A DNA stretch of 64,000 nucleotides from Brachionus rotundiformis (Eukaryota; Rotifera; Eurotatoria; Ploima; Brachionidae): the NCBI GenBank assembly GCA_016802295.1, contig JAESIW010000064.1, forward strand, positions 496,001 to 560,000, written 5' to 3'. Each line of letters starts with the position of its first letter. The first letter of the stretch is position 1. Shown in pieces: positions 23,026 through 34,391 of this stretch. The notes under the pieces are model-generated. The model had not been told where the DNA came from. It worked only from the letters and a program-made list of their open reading frames with translations, and searched no databases. The position numbers and the translations under genes are program-made.

Positions 23026-23699
23026 ATATGATTTTATTGATCAAATTTGCTAAATCATTGCACCAAGTGTTCGGTTTTTTATGTCCTTGGTTTAAAAATT
23101 AACAAGGAATGATATTTCAAGTTTCAGAACACTTGGAATATTTTTTTATCAAAAATAAATTAATTTTCTTTTCTTGTTTTATTTTTGTGTTGATAGTAAT
23201 AAACTTGAACATTTTTTTTCCTTTAAATAATTTTTTGTTCTATTAGAAAAAGATGTATATGATTTTATTAGTTTGAAAAACATTTTGGAAACGAACAAGA
23301 AATTTATTTTTTTAACTAAATTCAAAAATTTAAAAATAGAATCAATCAATTTTTTTCCTAATTTTGAATATATATTTATTATTTTGAAAATATATATTTT
23401 AAAGATAGTACTTGCCCAATAATAAAATAATTAAAAAAATATCATTTTAATTTTTCTTTTTATGATTACTCTTGAAAAGAATTTATTTTGGTATCCGAAT
23501 CAAATTATGTTTTGAGTATTCCTGTCATGTTATCTGATGTATAATAATTTTTAACAAGTTCAATGTGAATAATCCTTTGGAAATTTCTTTCAATAGTTTA
23601 CATTTTATTATCAATTTTTTTAATTCTTATATTTTTTTTAAAATTTGGACTAAATGATACTGAAAAACTGCACAAAAACTTTGTAAGTGTCATTCAATA
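23026..23699. other. Spacer after the MTMR gene
   Basis: AT-rich DNA between the MTMR stop and the retrotransposon relic. It presumably includes the MTMR 3' UTR; nothing else is visible. Confidence 0.4.
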
Positions 23700-25131
23700 T
23701 ATTTTACGCAAAATCATTAGAGACAGGAAAGATCTCAAAAGAGTAGAAAAGAGCAAATGTATCGTCGATCTACAAAAAAGGAAGAAAATTAGAGCCTGTA
23801 AATTATCGACCCGTATCACTTACGTCAGTTGGTTGTAAAGTTCTCGAAGGTAAATAATCTAATTATTGTAAGTCAACATGGATTTGTCCCAAAGAAAGGA
23901 TGTGTCACAAAGCTACTTGAAACGCTTGATATGATTACGATTGAGTTGGCTAACGGTAAAAGTGTGGATAAAATACTATTAGACTTCTCAAAGACTTTTG
24001 ATAATGTACCGCTTCAACGACTTCTTCATAAACGTGGTTATATGTTAAGTGAGAAAATAGTAAGGTGGTTCGAAGACTATGAGAACTCAGCGAGTTGTAC
24101 TTGGTGAATGGGTTTATAGATTGAGTATTTAGTGAAGTTCCGCAAGGGTCTGTACTTGGACCCTTGCTATTTGTTCTGTACATAAATGACCTACCTGACT
24201 GCATTTCAAATAGAATGGAATTGTATGAAAATGACTCAAAAATACTCGGCATGGTTAAAATGTTTATGAAAGAGCGATGCTACAGAAAGATCTAGATGCA
24301 GTATGTCAATGGATAGATGTTTGGCGTATGGGACTGTGTGCTAACAAATGTAAAGTAATGCATTTCGGCAGACTAGATGAAAGGCATAAATATACACAAA
24401 AAAGCAACAGGAATGTTATACTAGCGACCACAGAGTGTGAAAGGAATGGTTTCATCAGATTTAAAGTGGACCCGAAAAGTGCCAAAGCGAGTAGGGTTCT
24501 TGGAATGCTAAAGCAAACGTTTACAAGTAGAGAGGAAAGACTGTGGGTAAGATTGTATATATCCATGGTGAAACCGCACCTTAATTACGCAGTGCAGGTT
24601 TGGAGTTCAAGTATGAAAGGGGATGTGAATATGTTGGAAAAGGTGCAAGAGAGGGCAACAAAAATCCCTTTGTCTGAAACATGTCGTATGAAATGAGGCT
24701 GACGAAATTAGGACTGACAAAGCTAGGTGAAAGAAAAGTGAGAGGGGACTTTGAGATGTATAAATTAGTGAATGGAATACAAAAAGTAGGCTTGGTCAAG
24801 AACCTAGTAAATAAATCAGAAAACAAGGGACCAAGCGGGGCGTTGAGAGGAAATAACATCAGAGAGAAAGTTTCTCGGCTCAAATTAGAAACGATTTTGC
24901 GGCTGCAGTAAGTGTCAGACATGTATTTTTATCAAACAGAGTTTAGAATTATTTGGAATAAGTTGCCAGAAAATGTGGTGAAATCCAAGTCAATCGCTAA
25001 TTTTAAAATGGCTTTAGATAAGTTCAATGGAATCGACTGCTACAGCTCTACACGGCCAATTGGTGGCAATGGGCTCAGACAATCTACATGCTAGGTGTCG
25101 CAGCAAGAAATACTACTACTACTACTACTAA
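23700..25131 (+). mobile_element. Degenerate non-LTR retrotransposon (LINE), reverse transcriptase C-terminal half
   Basis: Reverse-transcriptase motifs appear in order across several frames: NYRPVSLTS near 23800, QHGFVPKKGCVTKLLE near 23875, DFSKTFDNV near 23983, PQGSVLGPLLFVLYINDLP near 24140, then a thumb/connector region and WNKLPENVV.S.S..FK near 24950. At least three frame changes and several stops break it, and the catalytic YxDD region is damaged (YENDS). The copy lacks the endonuclease and first ORF, so it is 5'-truncated. It ends in a (TAC)n tail at 25111-25130, as in many CR1/Jockey-like elements. It shares the strand of the MTMR gene and lies 0.7 kb beyond its stop. Confidence 0.88.
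25111..25130 (+). repeat. (TAC)n 3' tail of the LINE copy
   Basis: Nearly seven TAC units directly follow the last ORF codons of the retrotransposon. This simple-repeat tail marks the 3' end of the insertion. Confidence 0.8.
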
Positions 25132-25863
25132 AAGCAATGGACAATGGCTAAATGTTTATTTATATTCAAAAAACAAACTCAGTTTAGTCTAGATAAATTC
25201 TACTCTTGGAAATAAAGTTTCCTAAAATAATTTGTAAATCAAAACAAAGTAAGATCTGGAGGCTTTGAAAATCTGTTTTCTCGATTATCTAAACTAATAA
25301 TCGAGAAAACGAATTCTGTGAAAACTGGGGGCTCAAAATCAACAAATTATTAACTTCCAAATTATTTTTTAAATATATTATATTTTTTTAACTATTTAAC
25401 TTTATTATATATATGTATATTGTCATTATTTGACTAAATATTTTATTATTTAGACAAATAGCTAGGCCAAAAATGGCTGAAGATTTTTTCACCTTCAGAT
25501 TATCTAAATAAATAAAAAATTTTAATTTAAATCGTTTTATAAATTTTAAGATATTAATTGCAAATGAATATAAGTTAATAAAGTAAAGCGTAAGGAATGA
25601 AATTATTCCTCTCGAATTTGTTTAGTAAGTTATTCAACTTATCCTAGCTCAATAATTTTATAATAAAAAAATAGAAGGAAAATTTTTAAGTATTAATAGC
25701 ATCATTAGCATTTTAAAAATTAAAACAAATTATTCAATAAATTTTTTTACTAAAAAAATTTATTTGATATCTTTAGTTAATATTTAATATTTTATCCTAT
25801 AACAATAAAAAATATAAATTTAAAAAGTAGACTCGTTATATTTGATAAGGACGCAAGCTTATA
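25132..25863. other. Spacer with a hairpin
   Basis: AT-rich DNA between the LINE and the band-7-like gene. A perfect 14-bp inverted repeat (GTTTTCTCGATTAT at 25275-25288 and its complement at 25297-25310, 8-nt loop) is the only structure noticed. Confidence 0.5.
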
Positions 25864-27089
25864 TCAAACAATTTCATACAGTTTTTCGCATTGATATTTA
25901 GATTTATTCAATTCATTCTGATATCTATTTAAATCGACATTTAAATTTTTCAAATTTTCCAAATAATCTTCGTCGATTTTTAAATTTTTTACTTCTATCT
26001 CATGTTCAGCGCTAGCTTCTAATTCACTTAGCTTCATTTTATATTCATTCTTTATAAATTCATTTTCCAAGTCGAATTTCAGCTTCATATCTGAGCACTT
26101 ATGCTGAAAATCAAGCTTCAATCGTTCCAATTCTGATTCTAATTGGCACCGTTTTTGCTCACTTTCCAATCTAAGATTAATTAGAGAATTTTTCTGCTTT
26201 TCCATTTCCGCATTTATTCGCATTCTAGTTCTTTGTTCAATTGAGTTATCTTGCATTGTTTGAAGTGCATCTGAACTGGTATAACCATTGTAGATTATTG
26301 ATTTTATAGTCACTCCGCTTCGTTCTGAGCGTTGTTTAAGTTGTTCATACACATCGAGATTATTTAGCCTTGTAGATGATTGTTGAAGATATTCTTGAAA
26401 AGTTAACTTGGAAACCATTTCAATAATATCAGCACAGATACCACTTTAGAAGAAAAGATTATTTTCGTACTCAATTTACAAGCTTACTTTATAAAATCCG
26501 ATATTGGATCCTGAGTCTTTTCCAGCATGAGATTAATATCTGCTATTTCATAGGTGACCATTAGTTTAACAGTAATCAAACTATCATCTAATGTTCTAAC
26601 TTCTTTGACATGATAATGAAAAAAATCTGGCTTTATATTTATAATTTCAAATTTATTTAGATCTGGAATTAAATGCCCTTGTTGCTTTGGATCTTCGGCA
26701 TGCCAACTAAATTGATGAATCCATTCACTTGATTTAGGGACAAAAATAACAGGGCCTTGTACCAAACGTCGGCTGACTTCATGTGTCTTTTGGTCCCTGT
26801 TGTACACAACGAGGATCTGAGATTCATCTAGCTTATACGATTCTTTAACTTGGATTATTTCGTGCTCAAAACGATTCATCCATATACAAGATGGGCCTTT
26901 GACATTCTCTATGTGGCCATCAATGTATTTTACAATCAAATATTGATTTTCATTTGCCACAAAACGCTCTAACTTTTCAAGCTTTGACAACAATAAATAA
27001 GTAATTTTCGGTCCATCTATTTTTGTTATTTCACCATTTCGGTTTATAATTATGGCCTTTTGGCCTTGACGTACTCTTTTAAAACCCAT
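25864..27089 (-). CDS. Band-7/SPFH-like protein with C-terminal coiled coil, uncharacterised
   Basis: Two exons (26488-27089, then 25864-26443) join in phase 2 with a 44-nt intron, giving 393 residues. Residues 1-130 hold short beta-rich repeats (GEITKIDGP, GHIENVKGP, RRLVQGPVIFVP) resembling the repeats of major vault protein. Residues 130-240 (VKEVRTLDDSLITVKLMVTYEI, then DFINGICADIIEMVSKLTF and LKQRSERSGVTIKSIIYNGY) fit an SPFH/band-7 fold. From 250 to the end the chain is a Glu/Lys/Leu-rich coiled coil. There is no signal peptide or membrane helix, so it is probably cytosolic or peripheral. MVP-like repeats + SPFH + coiled coil is the layout of vault protein, but the protein is less than half as long and too diverged to call MVP. 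I know no function for it. Confidence 0.8.
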
Positions 27090-28099
27090 CTAGAATAGAA
27101 ATTGGAGATAATATTATTTTTTTTACTAATGAAAAATAATTTATGAATTTAAAAAAAAATTACGGTAATTTATAAACAATTTTATATTTAAGAACTAAAA
27201 TATTCTTCATGAGCTTCATTAGTCATAAATACATGATTTTTAGCATTCGAATTATTATAATGTTTAAGTTTTAGTAGCATGAAAAAAGTGTCAGGATTTA
27301 CCAAAGTAAATAGAGAAAATGTTGCTATAACAAAAAATTCAATTGATTTTTTTGGAAAATTCTTATAAATACTTAATGAAAAATTAATTTATCTACAAGT
27401 AAAATTAATAAAATATTAACGTTGTTAAATTAATTACTTCTTAAATCTCTATATGCAACTATTGAATTTTATAAAAAAAAATTGCTTCTATAAAGTTAAT
27501 TTAATATTAAAAATTAAACCTTAAACTAGGATTTATAGAAGCAGCATCTAATTAATAATAAAGTAAAAAATATAATTTATTTTAAAATATAATTTGTAAT
27601 TAAAAAATAATAATAAAATAAAATTTTATTTTTTAATTCAATCGATTTAAATAAATTTTTAAGTAAATTTGAAAATCGATATACTTTCTAGTAACTTTTA
27701 AAAATATTCTTATCATTGATTAATTCTTGGCATCTTAAAGTAAGTTTTGACGTGAAAGAAAATTTTATAAAAATTATTTTAAAAAATTTCATAATTTATT
27801 TTGCTGAAAAATTACTATTTCTTAAACACACTTAAAGTGAATAGTTATTTCAAAATTATTCAATATCAATTCTTTTGGTAATTAAAAAATTATAAATCGG
27901 TGATGATTTATCTAGATATAACTAAATTATTTAACAAATTTATAAAGCTAAATAGAAATTTTTATTAATGATTAAAAATTTTTTGAAAGTAAATGATACA
28001 CTAAATATAAATTACTTTATTTATTATACTGTTTATTAAGACTGTATCCTATATTTAAATTTCACGGGACTTATTAAAAAAAGATCTTGGTAAAATTGG
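27090..28099. other. Intergenic, no gene seen
   Basis: AT-rich spacer between the band-7-like gene and the degenerate TIR element. It should hold the promoter of the band-7-like gene. Confidence 0.4.
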
Positions 28100-28556
28100 A
28101 GGCCATGTCAAGTTTGTTATCAAGTCATCACAAAAAAATGTCCCTAATGTCCAGAACGTGGTCAGTGATCAATGAGTGCCTGCTTTTTTTGCCGCAAACT
28201 TAGCTTTATAAGAAGCTTCTACTAGTGCCAGAGTGAATTTATATCTATACTTAGACGAGTTCCACATTGACTCAATTCAAGCTTCAGTGTTGGGATACTG
28301 TCTTATGTGACGTAATTTTACAATATGAGACCAAACAATCTGAAGAGACGATCCAGTCGGGTCTTCCTTACTTACTTTCATTTTTTGACCAGCTTTTTTT
28401 TGAAATTGATTTTATTTATTTTGTGATCAGTAAAACATTGGTTATCAAATATCAATTTGATTAAATATTTTTCTAATCAAAATGATCACATTCTGGACAT
28501 TTGACTTATGATTACATTTTTTTGTGAAAACTTAACCACCAAGTCAACATGTCCCA
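28100..28556. mobile_element. Degenerate terminal-inverted-repeat element (MITE-like)
   Basis: The left arm at 28100-28170 (CATGTCAAG...CACAAAAAAATGT...ATGTCCAGAACGTGGTCA.TGATCA) recurs reverse-complemented at about 28481-28556 (CATGTTGAC...CACAAAAAAATGT...ATGTCCAGAATGTGATCA). The arms are about 70 bp, with mismatches and small gaps, around about 310 bp of filler. No transposase is recognisable and I see no clear target duplication, so the copy is probably old. Confidence 0.65.
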
Positions 28557-29325
28557 AAAATTGTTAATTAAAATAATGAATACTTGAATTTAGATTTAAT
28601 TAAAAAATTTACTAAATTTGCAGTTCAATTATTTTTCTCGACTAAATACTACATAATTTATTCTACCAAATTCATTCAGACAGGATTTGTAAACTAGTGA
28701 GATATTGAGAGAAAAAAATTCATTGAAAAAAATCGCTTTTGTTGAATATATACTTAACAAATTAGGTAACATGAAACAATCCGGAAAAAATGGAAAACAG
28801 AAAATGGTGTCTATCTTGTGGCTTTTAAAACTTTTTATTCTATTTAAAAATGACGATCAATTAGTAATAGAGGCAGCATCAAGAAGAATTCGCCTAGATA
28901 AACCCAGCCATAAGTTAATAATCGCTAGAGCAAAAAAATGTTTATAATAGTACATCGATTTTTTTATTTAATTTAAAAAATTTGACTAATTTTTCAATTT
29001 GGTTTAATATGGTCAAATGGAATACATTTTCTATACAATACTATTTAGTTGTAGTAGCAGTTGTAAATAAAACTAAGATTTGGACTTGTATTCAAGCTCA
29101 AGTATAGCCCTTTAGAGTTATACTTCAAATTAATTTAGAGATTTACCTTCTCTTATTATTAACAATTTTGATTATTTGAATAAGATCGCTTCTCTGCCTT
29201 CTCATTTGAAGATTGGTCAGATCCATTCTAGTTAACCTGTTATTATCATTTAAGACTCTTAACTTAGAAAACAATATAGTTTTCACTTTTTCCAACTCAT
29301 TAATATATTTTACACAATATGGATA
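28557..29325. other. Spacer with a doubtful 80-codon frame
   Basis: AT-rich DNA. A plus-strand frame near 28705-28947 is Lys/Leu-rich, lacks an ATG at its recorded start, and matches nothing I know. I leave it unassigned. Confidence 0.35.
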
Positions 29326-29551
29326 CCATGAGCTAATTTTTTTTTAACCTTGTTCACTCCTTGTGGAGCATAGGGGAGAGCTCATCTCCTTTCTAAGTAC
29401 CTTTTAAGCGAAGGCTCCGATCTGACACAGAGGTGACTGCATCGAGTTGATCATCTATGCCGTAATTATTAAAATTCCCAGTCGAAAACTGGTCGCCCTG
29501 TACTACAGAGACATTCATAAGATTCTCTGATACCTTGATCCATGAGCTAAT
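29326..29551 (-). mobile_element. Retroposed element (SINE or 5'-truncated LINE) with 12-bp target duplication and A-tail
   Basis: About 200 bp (29338-29539) is clearly GC-richer than its surroundings. On the minus strand it ends in a run of eight to nine A. Identical 12-mers CCATGAGCTAAT flank it at 29326-29337 and 29540-29551. A tail plus a long direct repeat is the hallmark of LINE-mediated insertion. The minus strand carries a CTCC..GGAG hairpin (CTCCACAAGGAG) near its 3' end, like many LINE/SINE 3' ends, and a CCAGT..ACTGG stem near its 5' end. I cannot decide between a SINE and a LINE 3' fragment; tRNA promoter boxes are not convincing. Confidence 0.88.
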
Positions 29552-30166
29552 GGTACATTCTTTATTCTGTGGTCTTTCACCAGATTGTTTTTCGGTTTCA
29601 TAATCGAATTTAGAGTTAAATCACATTTACAGATGTAAGACCTTGTACTTGTCTGCGATTAGCACTTTTTTCACCAGTCAAAAATTTTGTCCATTTCACT
29701 AAAATTTTTTTTATCTTTTTTTAGAGTTTAGAATAACTTATCTTGTTAAAAAAAAATTATCTATTTCAAAATTAGACCATAGTAAAAATATTCATTTAAA
29801 TTAATTTTGCTGAAATAAATTTATTTTCAAGGTTAAATATTTAAATAAATAAAATGAGAAAAGCTTTAGAGAAAAATTCTACATTGAACTTGGTTCTAGA
29901 ATTTAAGTTTGCCAATATCAAGCCATAAATTAGCTTAATTACTAAATTCAAATTTAATTTTCAGTTTAATTTATTAATTTAACTTCGATATATGAATACA
30001 ATATATATATATATATATATAATATATACAATTCAAAAAACAAGAACTCATTTCTCAGATAAACTTTGATTTAAAAAAAATATTTTCAAAAAATAAAGGA
30101 TACAGAGACATAAAATAGAAAAAATAAAAACATGGTCTTCAAAAAAGTGATTAAAAAGGCTTTGGA
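29552..30166. other. Spacer after the retroposon
   Basis: AT-rich spacer holding the AT microsatellite. The right end presumably includes the 3' UTR of the EMSY-like gene. Confidence 0.4.
30001..30028. repeat. (AT)n microsatellite
   Basis: About 14 AT units with one interruption, 140 bp downstream of the EMSY-like stop codon. Confidence 0.85.
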
Positions 30167-31628
30167 TCAGTCGGCATTGGTTAAATTCGAATTTGAATTA
30201 GCTTTTATTAAACTTGGTATACTGGCTTGTGTTGGATTAAATTCTACCAATTTTATCTTTTTATTATTTGTGTTATTTAGGTCATAGAAGCCATTTTTGG
30301 AGCTAGTGCTCGAGTTAGACTCATCGTTAAAACTGTCCAATTTCAAGCATACCAAATTGGAATTGGAGCCTGACGTTTTAACATTAGTTTCACAAAATTT
30401 TCGCTTCGATGCATCAACAGACTTGCTTACACTTGGCACATTGAGGACAATTTTTTGATTTAACTGGGTCGTTGTTAGTATCTTAAGATTCGAGTTCGTA
30501 TTGGAATTAGATGGTAGTATTATCAATTTTTGAGCATTGTTGACAGTTTTGTTAGCCGGTATGAGCAGCTTGGGCGCTTTTTGACTAGTTAATTGCTGGT
30601 TTAAAGAAGGACTTAGCTTAATTGGCTGATTTGGATTGAGTTTCAAATTCTGGGTCTGGAACTGCTGATATGGTATCTGAATGGGAATAAGTGTTTGATG
30701 CTTTTGGTCGCAGTCTGTACTTCCAGTTGCGTTTTCAACTTCGATTTTTATCTTGTCTACTGTTGTGGCCTCTGCTAAATTGGCGCTTACTTCTTCGTTT
30801 TTGTCCAGGTTAACTTTTTCACTTGGCTTCGAACCAGCTTTGTCCAAGTCAACTGAATTTACTGTTTTTGCATTGCTGTCACTGGCACTCTCGTTCTGTT
30901 CACTTTGCTGCTCTTTGTACTTCTGAATCAGGTGGTTTAGGAAGGATTTATTTTTGTCAGATGTTTGGCTTTCCATGCGCTTGAAAAACTCTCTTGGCTC
31001 AGCATGGTCAACTTAAATAATTATGTTCAATTAAGGAAAGAGGATTGAAAATTTTTAGCTACTTTTCACACAGCTTGGTTCAACAGCATAGCCATTTTTG
31101 AGATGAACCAGCTCAGTTTCCGAATCGGAGGTGTCGCTTTGTTTGGCATGTTGGTCATTGGTCTTTATTGAATTATCCTCAGGATAGAGACTAAAAACCG
31201 GCCCAGCTTTGCTTAAAATTTGGTCGGCCAATATCCTATAGTAACATGATGAGGTATTGGTGGCCTGCAGAGATGGCAAAAGAGGTATGCTGCGCTTGGA
31301 CTGTTTGATCCATTCGCTGGACACACAATCTCCATGAGAAAGCAATTTGGCAATTGTGTACAGCTTGTCGTCGTTGCAAGCGCGGCGAACCTCAGACTTG
31401 TGTCGATCGATTGAAATTTTGAATATACTCTGAAGTTCTTTGAGAAGGTCTAATTTTCTAGGAGTCAAGTCACCCTGGGCACGGAACGCGCTGATTAAAG
31501 TCGAATAAGCCTCCAGTTCTAAATTAGAAGTTAAAGAATGGTTTTTGGCTAAAAGATAGTTGTCTACCCAAACTCCGAAGGGATTTTTTGCAATCCAGTT
31601 TAGACATGTCCAGCAAAAGAGGCCACAT
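30167..31628 (-). CDS. EMSY: EMSY homologue (ENT domain, chromatin-associated)
   Basis: Three exons (31568-31628, 31063-31518, 30167-31011) join in phase 1 and phase 1, giving 453 residues. The N terminus reads MWPLLLDMSKLDCKKSLRSL then ELEAYSTLISAFRAQGDLT, RHKSEVRRACND and SSEW, the ENT domain of EMSY almost position for position. In vertebrates EMSY binds HP1-type chromoshadow domains and BRCA2 and sits in the SIN3/HDAC-KDM5 repressor complex in the nucleus. The rest is low-complexity Ser/Asn/Lys with a Gln/Pro/Leu patch (QIPYQQFQTQ) and no other fold I can name. It is much shorter than vertebrate EMSY (about 1,300 residues). The first exon codes only 20 residues, and the second-exon join restores the conserved LELEAY, which supports the model. 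Confidence 0.88.
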
Positions 31629-32634
31629 TTTCTACCAAGCCAACCAATTTAATATTGTTAAAGCTCTAGAGCCACAATTAAAATTAATAATATAATATTT
31701 TCAATATTTTTTGATCTTTTCTCTTTCTTTTTTTTAATTTTGTTTTAATAAATAAATTTATTCAGTGAGATCGGTGAACGTATTGGCTTTGAAATTATAT
31801 TAACATTTAATATATAGTGTATGTACTGAGTTTTGGTCCTGATACCATGCTCATTTTAGTCTTCTTTTTCTTAGAAGCATTTTATATTAACAGATTGACT
31901 ATCTTTTACTCGTATGATAAACAATTTTTAAATTTAACAAGTAACATCTTGTCTAATTTAAATCTAAGTTAAGTTTATAAATCATTTTTTTTTTCAAAAT
32001 TTTTTAAGGACTTATATTTTTTGCTAATACTAAATTTCATTGTTCTGCTACTAAAAAAGAATAAAAATAATTGAGCTCTAGATTTACTGATCCTCTAATT
32101 ATATTTTATAAATGTCTTGATATACTCAAACATTTTAATAAAACTATTATTAATCAATAAGTTGCAGTTCAAATAAAGATGGCCAAGAATTTTTTAGTTT
32201 TATTTAATCGTTTTTATATCGTTTTTAATATTAATAATAATTCTAAGTTGTATTAAGTTATATAAACGAAAATTCACCCAATTTAATTATCATTCAGAGC
32301 ATATTTTTAATCTTGGTCATTCTTTAGAAAACTTTTTTCTAAATATTGTTTAAAATGATTATTTAAAGCGATTTAAACTTTATTTTGATTTATATTTATC
32401 AATTAAAACAATGAAGATCTGTAATTAAGTAAAAATTAGATTCACTCTATTGAACTTTAATAGAAAATAAAGATAATTTTTTACTAATCAGTTTTATTTA
32501 AAGAAAAAATTAACTCAATGCTTATCTGGTTAAAATTTATAATTTAAGTATTATTATTTTAGGATAAATATATTCTTTAATTACTTCTGAAATTAACTTT
32601 TAATTTAATTTCAGAAGAGTAGACAGATTTTTTT
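31629..32634. other. Intergenic, no gene seen
   Basis: AT-rich spacer upstream of EMSY. I found no coding structure or recognisable control element. Confidence 0.4.
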
Positions 32635-33042
32635 GGCTATCCCTAAAACACGGATTTTTTTCCGGATTAGACTACGCCTAAAATACGGATCGGGACTATG
32701 AAAATAGCTTAAAACACAGACCCGGATATAGATTTTTAAGTTTCAAGAAAAAAATTTATTTAAATTACAGAATTTTTATAACAATTGGAACGAAAAAATT
32801 AAAAGAAATAATTAAAAAAACTAAATTTTGAAATTTTGAGTACGTTTTGAGTTTAACAATTTTTTTCTTTGTGACAATAAAGCAATAACTAATTAATTTA
32901 AATTTAAATTGTCTTTTTAAATTTCTTTCAATCCGGATCTGTGTTTTAGGGTCCGAAAAAAATCCGTAAAGTCGATCCGTGTATTAGAATCATAGTCTAA
33001 TCCGGAAAAAAAATCCGTGTTCTAGGGATAACCGATTTTTTT
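32626..33042. mobile_element. Non-autonomous TIR element with 9-bp target duplication, probably Mutator-like
   Basis: The element spans 32635-33033 (399 bp). The left end GGCTATCCCTAAAACACGG is mirrored by the right end (GGTTATCCCTAGAACACGG on the other strand). Pairing continues through TTTTTTTCCGGATTAGACTA and more weakly for about 80 bp (CCGGAT/ATCCGG, GGATC, ACACAGA). The flanks are the exact 9-mer GATTTTTTT on both sides (32626-32634 and 33034-33042). A 9-bp duplication with long TIRs fits Mutator/MULE elements. There is no coding capacity inside. The A/T-rich duplication makes its exact length less certain. Confidence 0.8.
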
Positions 33043-33280
33043 TGTTTAATTTTGGAAATATTTTAATATTTAGATGTACGATAAATGTATTATTATCTTT
33101 TTCTTGTTATATTATAATTGGAATAAGATAATTATATAAAAGATTATATAAAAAGTTATACAATTTCAGTTATTCAAGATAATACTGATAAGCAAACACA
33201 AAAAAAAAGATGTTCTTTCATTTACTTATCTTGCAAAAAATTTAAAATAAATATTCAATGTAAAATCATGTTTTATTAAT

Positions 33281-33486
33281 ATACTATATATATAAATTAC
33301 TTTAAAAAATTTAACATGGTTGTACTGGACGACAAATCAAAACCCGTTCGCCATGTTAAAAAATATGTATACGAGGATAGATGGTGCTTCATTTTATTTT
33401 ATAAAAAAATATTTAAAAAAGACATGACAACAGTCTTACAGCTAAAAATAGTGTCGCGTCTTTATATCAATTGAATGAAACGCTTA
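33281..33486. repeat. Dispersed repeat A, copy 1
   Basis: Matches 52108-52292 in the same orientation. Shared segments include ACTATATATATAAATT, GTTCGC.ATGTTAAAAAATATGTA.ACGAG, GACATGACAACAGTCTTAC, CAGCTAAAAATA and TGTCGCGTCTTTATATCAAT. This copy also contains a perfect 10-bp inverted repeat, TTTAACATGG (33310-33319) and CCATGTTAAA (33351-33360). The family is unknown. Confidence 0.85.
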
Positions 33487-34391
33487 TTTTCTTTTTGAGA
33501 TATTTTCTCTAGAATTAAACTTTTTATTTGTAATATTCAAAGCCAAGCCGGTTTTGGTTTAAAAGATTTATTTTGAATTTAAAAGTTCTACCCCTAAAAA
33601 TGGTCATGCGTACAGGATGTAATATGGTGACACTTCTGATGCTAAAATATTCTAGAATGTTTCCTTAAATGTACAGTAAACTAACCATTAGATCGAGGAT
33701 ACTACATCTTTCCGGGCTTAAAAAAAAAGAGAAATTTAAAAAAATCTCATTGTTTATAATTAAAGACTCAAAAGAGAGTTATTTATAGGTTTAGAATTCG
33801 GACTGACTTAAATATGTTGAGTTTGAGTTTTGACTCTTACTGATTGCCTGGCACCATTCTCAGAAATTTGACCATTATCATCACCCATCAAAGCTTCGCT
33901 CCGACTCAAGGCTACTTCACAAGATCCTGTCACTTCACCAAATTGATTCACCGCTTTTCCAAACATTGACGAATTCCTAGTTTTAATTACAATTAAATAA
34001 TTTTAATTAGTATCAAATTTATTATTTTTGTTTTTATTTCTTTTTAAAATAAGTTAATAAAGATAAAATGTTGCTTGTGGATTTCAAGAAAAAAAATTGA
34101 ATTGGATCAAAACCATATCAATGCTAAATATATTGTAAGATTTTAAACATTCTGATAATAATTTTTGTGATTATGGACACAGGAGCAAATTATCTGATCA
34201 CCTAACTATAATTTTGTTAATGAATTAGCTATTTTGTAGATAGGAAAAGCTGCCTAGCGGGTAATTTCAAAAAATCCTGAAATAAAAGACTAAAACAAAG
34301 TCGCTAATAGAATTTTGACATAAATAAATAAATGTATAAATTTATTAATTTAAGTGATAGACCAAAATTTTAAAAAAGCTAAAAGTTTTAA
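33487..34391. other. Spacer with one possible exon
   Basis: AT-rich DNA between repeat A and the MMTAG2 gene. It contains only the doubtful minus-strand frame at 33808-33966, listed separately. Confidence 0.4.
33808..33966 (-). CDS. Possible first exon of an unknown gene
   Basis: ATG at 33966 opens a 52-codon frame that is GC-richer than its flanks and uses varied codons (start MFGKAVNQFGEV). A good GTAAGA donor follows codon 42 (about 33840), so it may be a first exon spliced to something on its left. I could not find a partner exon, and the sequence matches no family I know. Confidence 0.25.
   Translation of the reverse strand: MFGKAVNQFGEVTGSCEVALSRSEALMGDDNGQISENGARQSVRVKTQTQHI

Noticed and set aside
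28267..28464. 65-codon plus frame
   Set aside because: It lies inside the degenerate inverted-repeat element and matches no transposase; the codon pattern is AT noise.
28705..28947. 80-codon plus frame (Lys/Leu-rich)
   Set aside because: No ATG at the recorded start, no splice signals that extend it, no known family. Could be transposon debris but unsupported.
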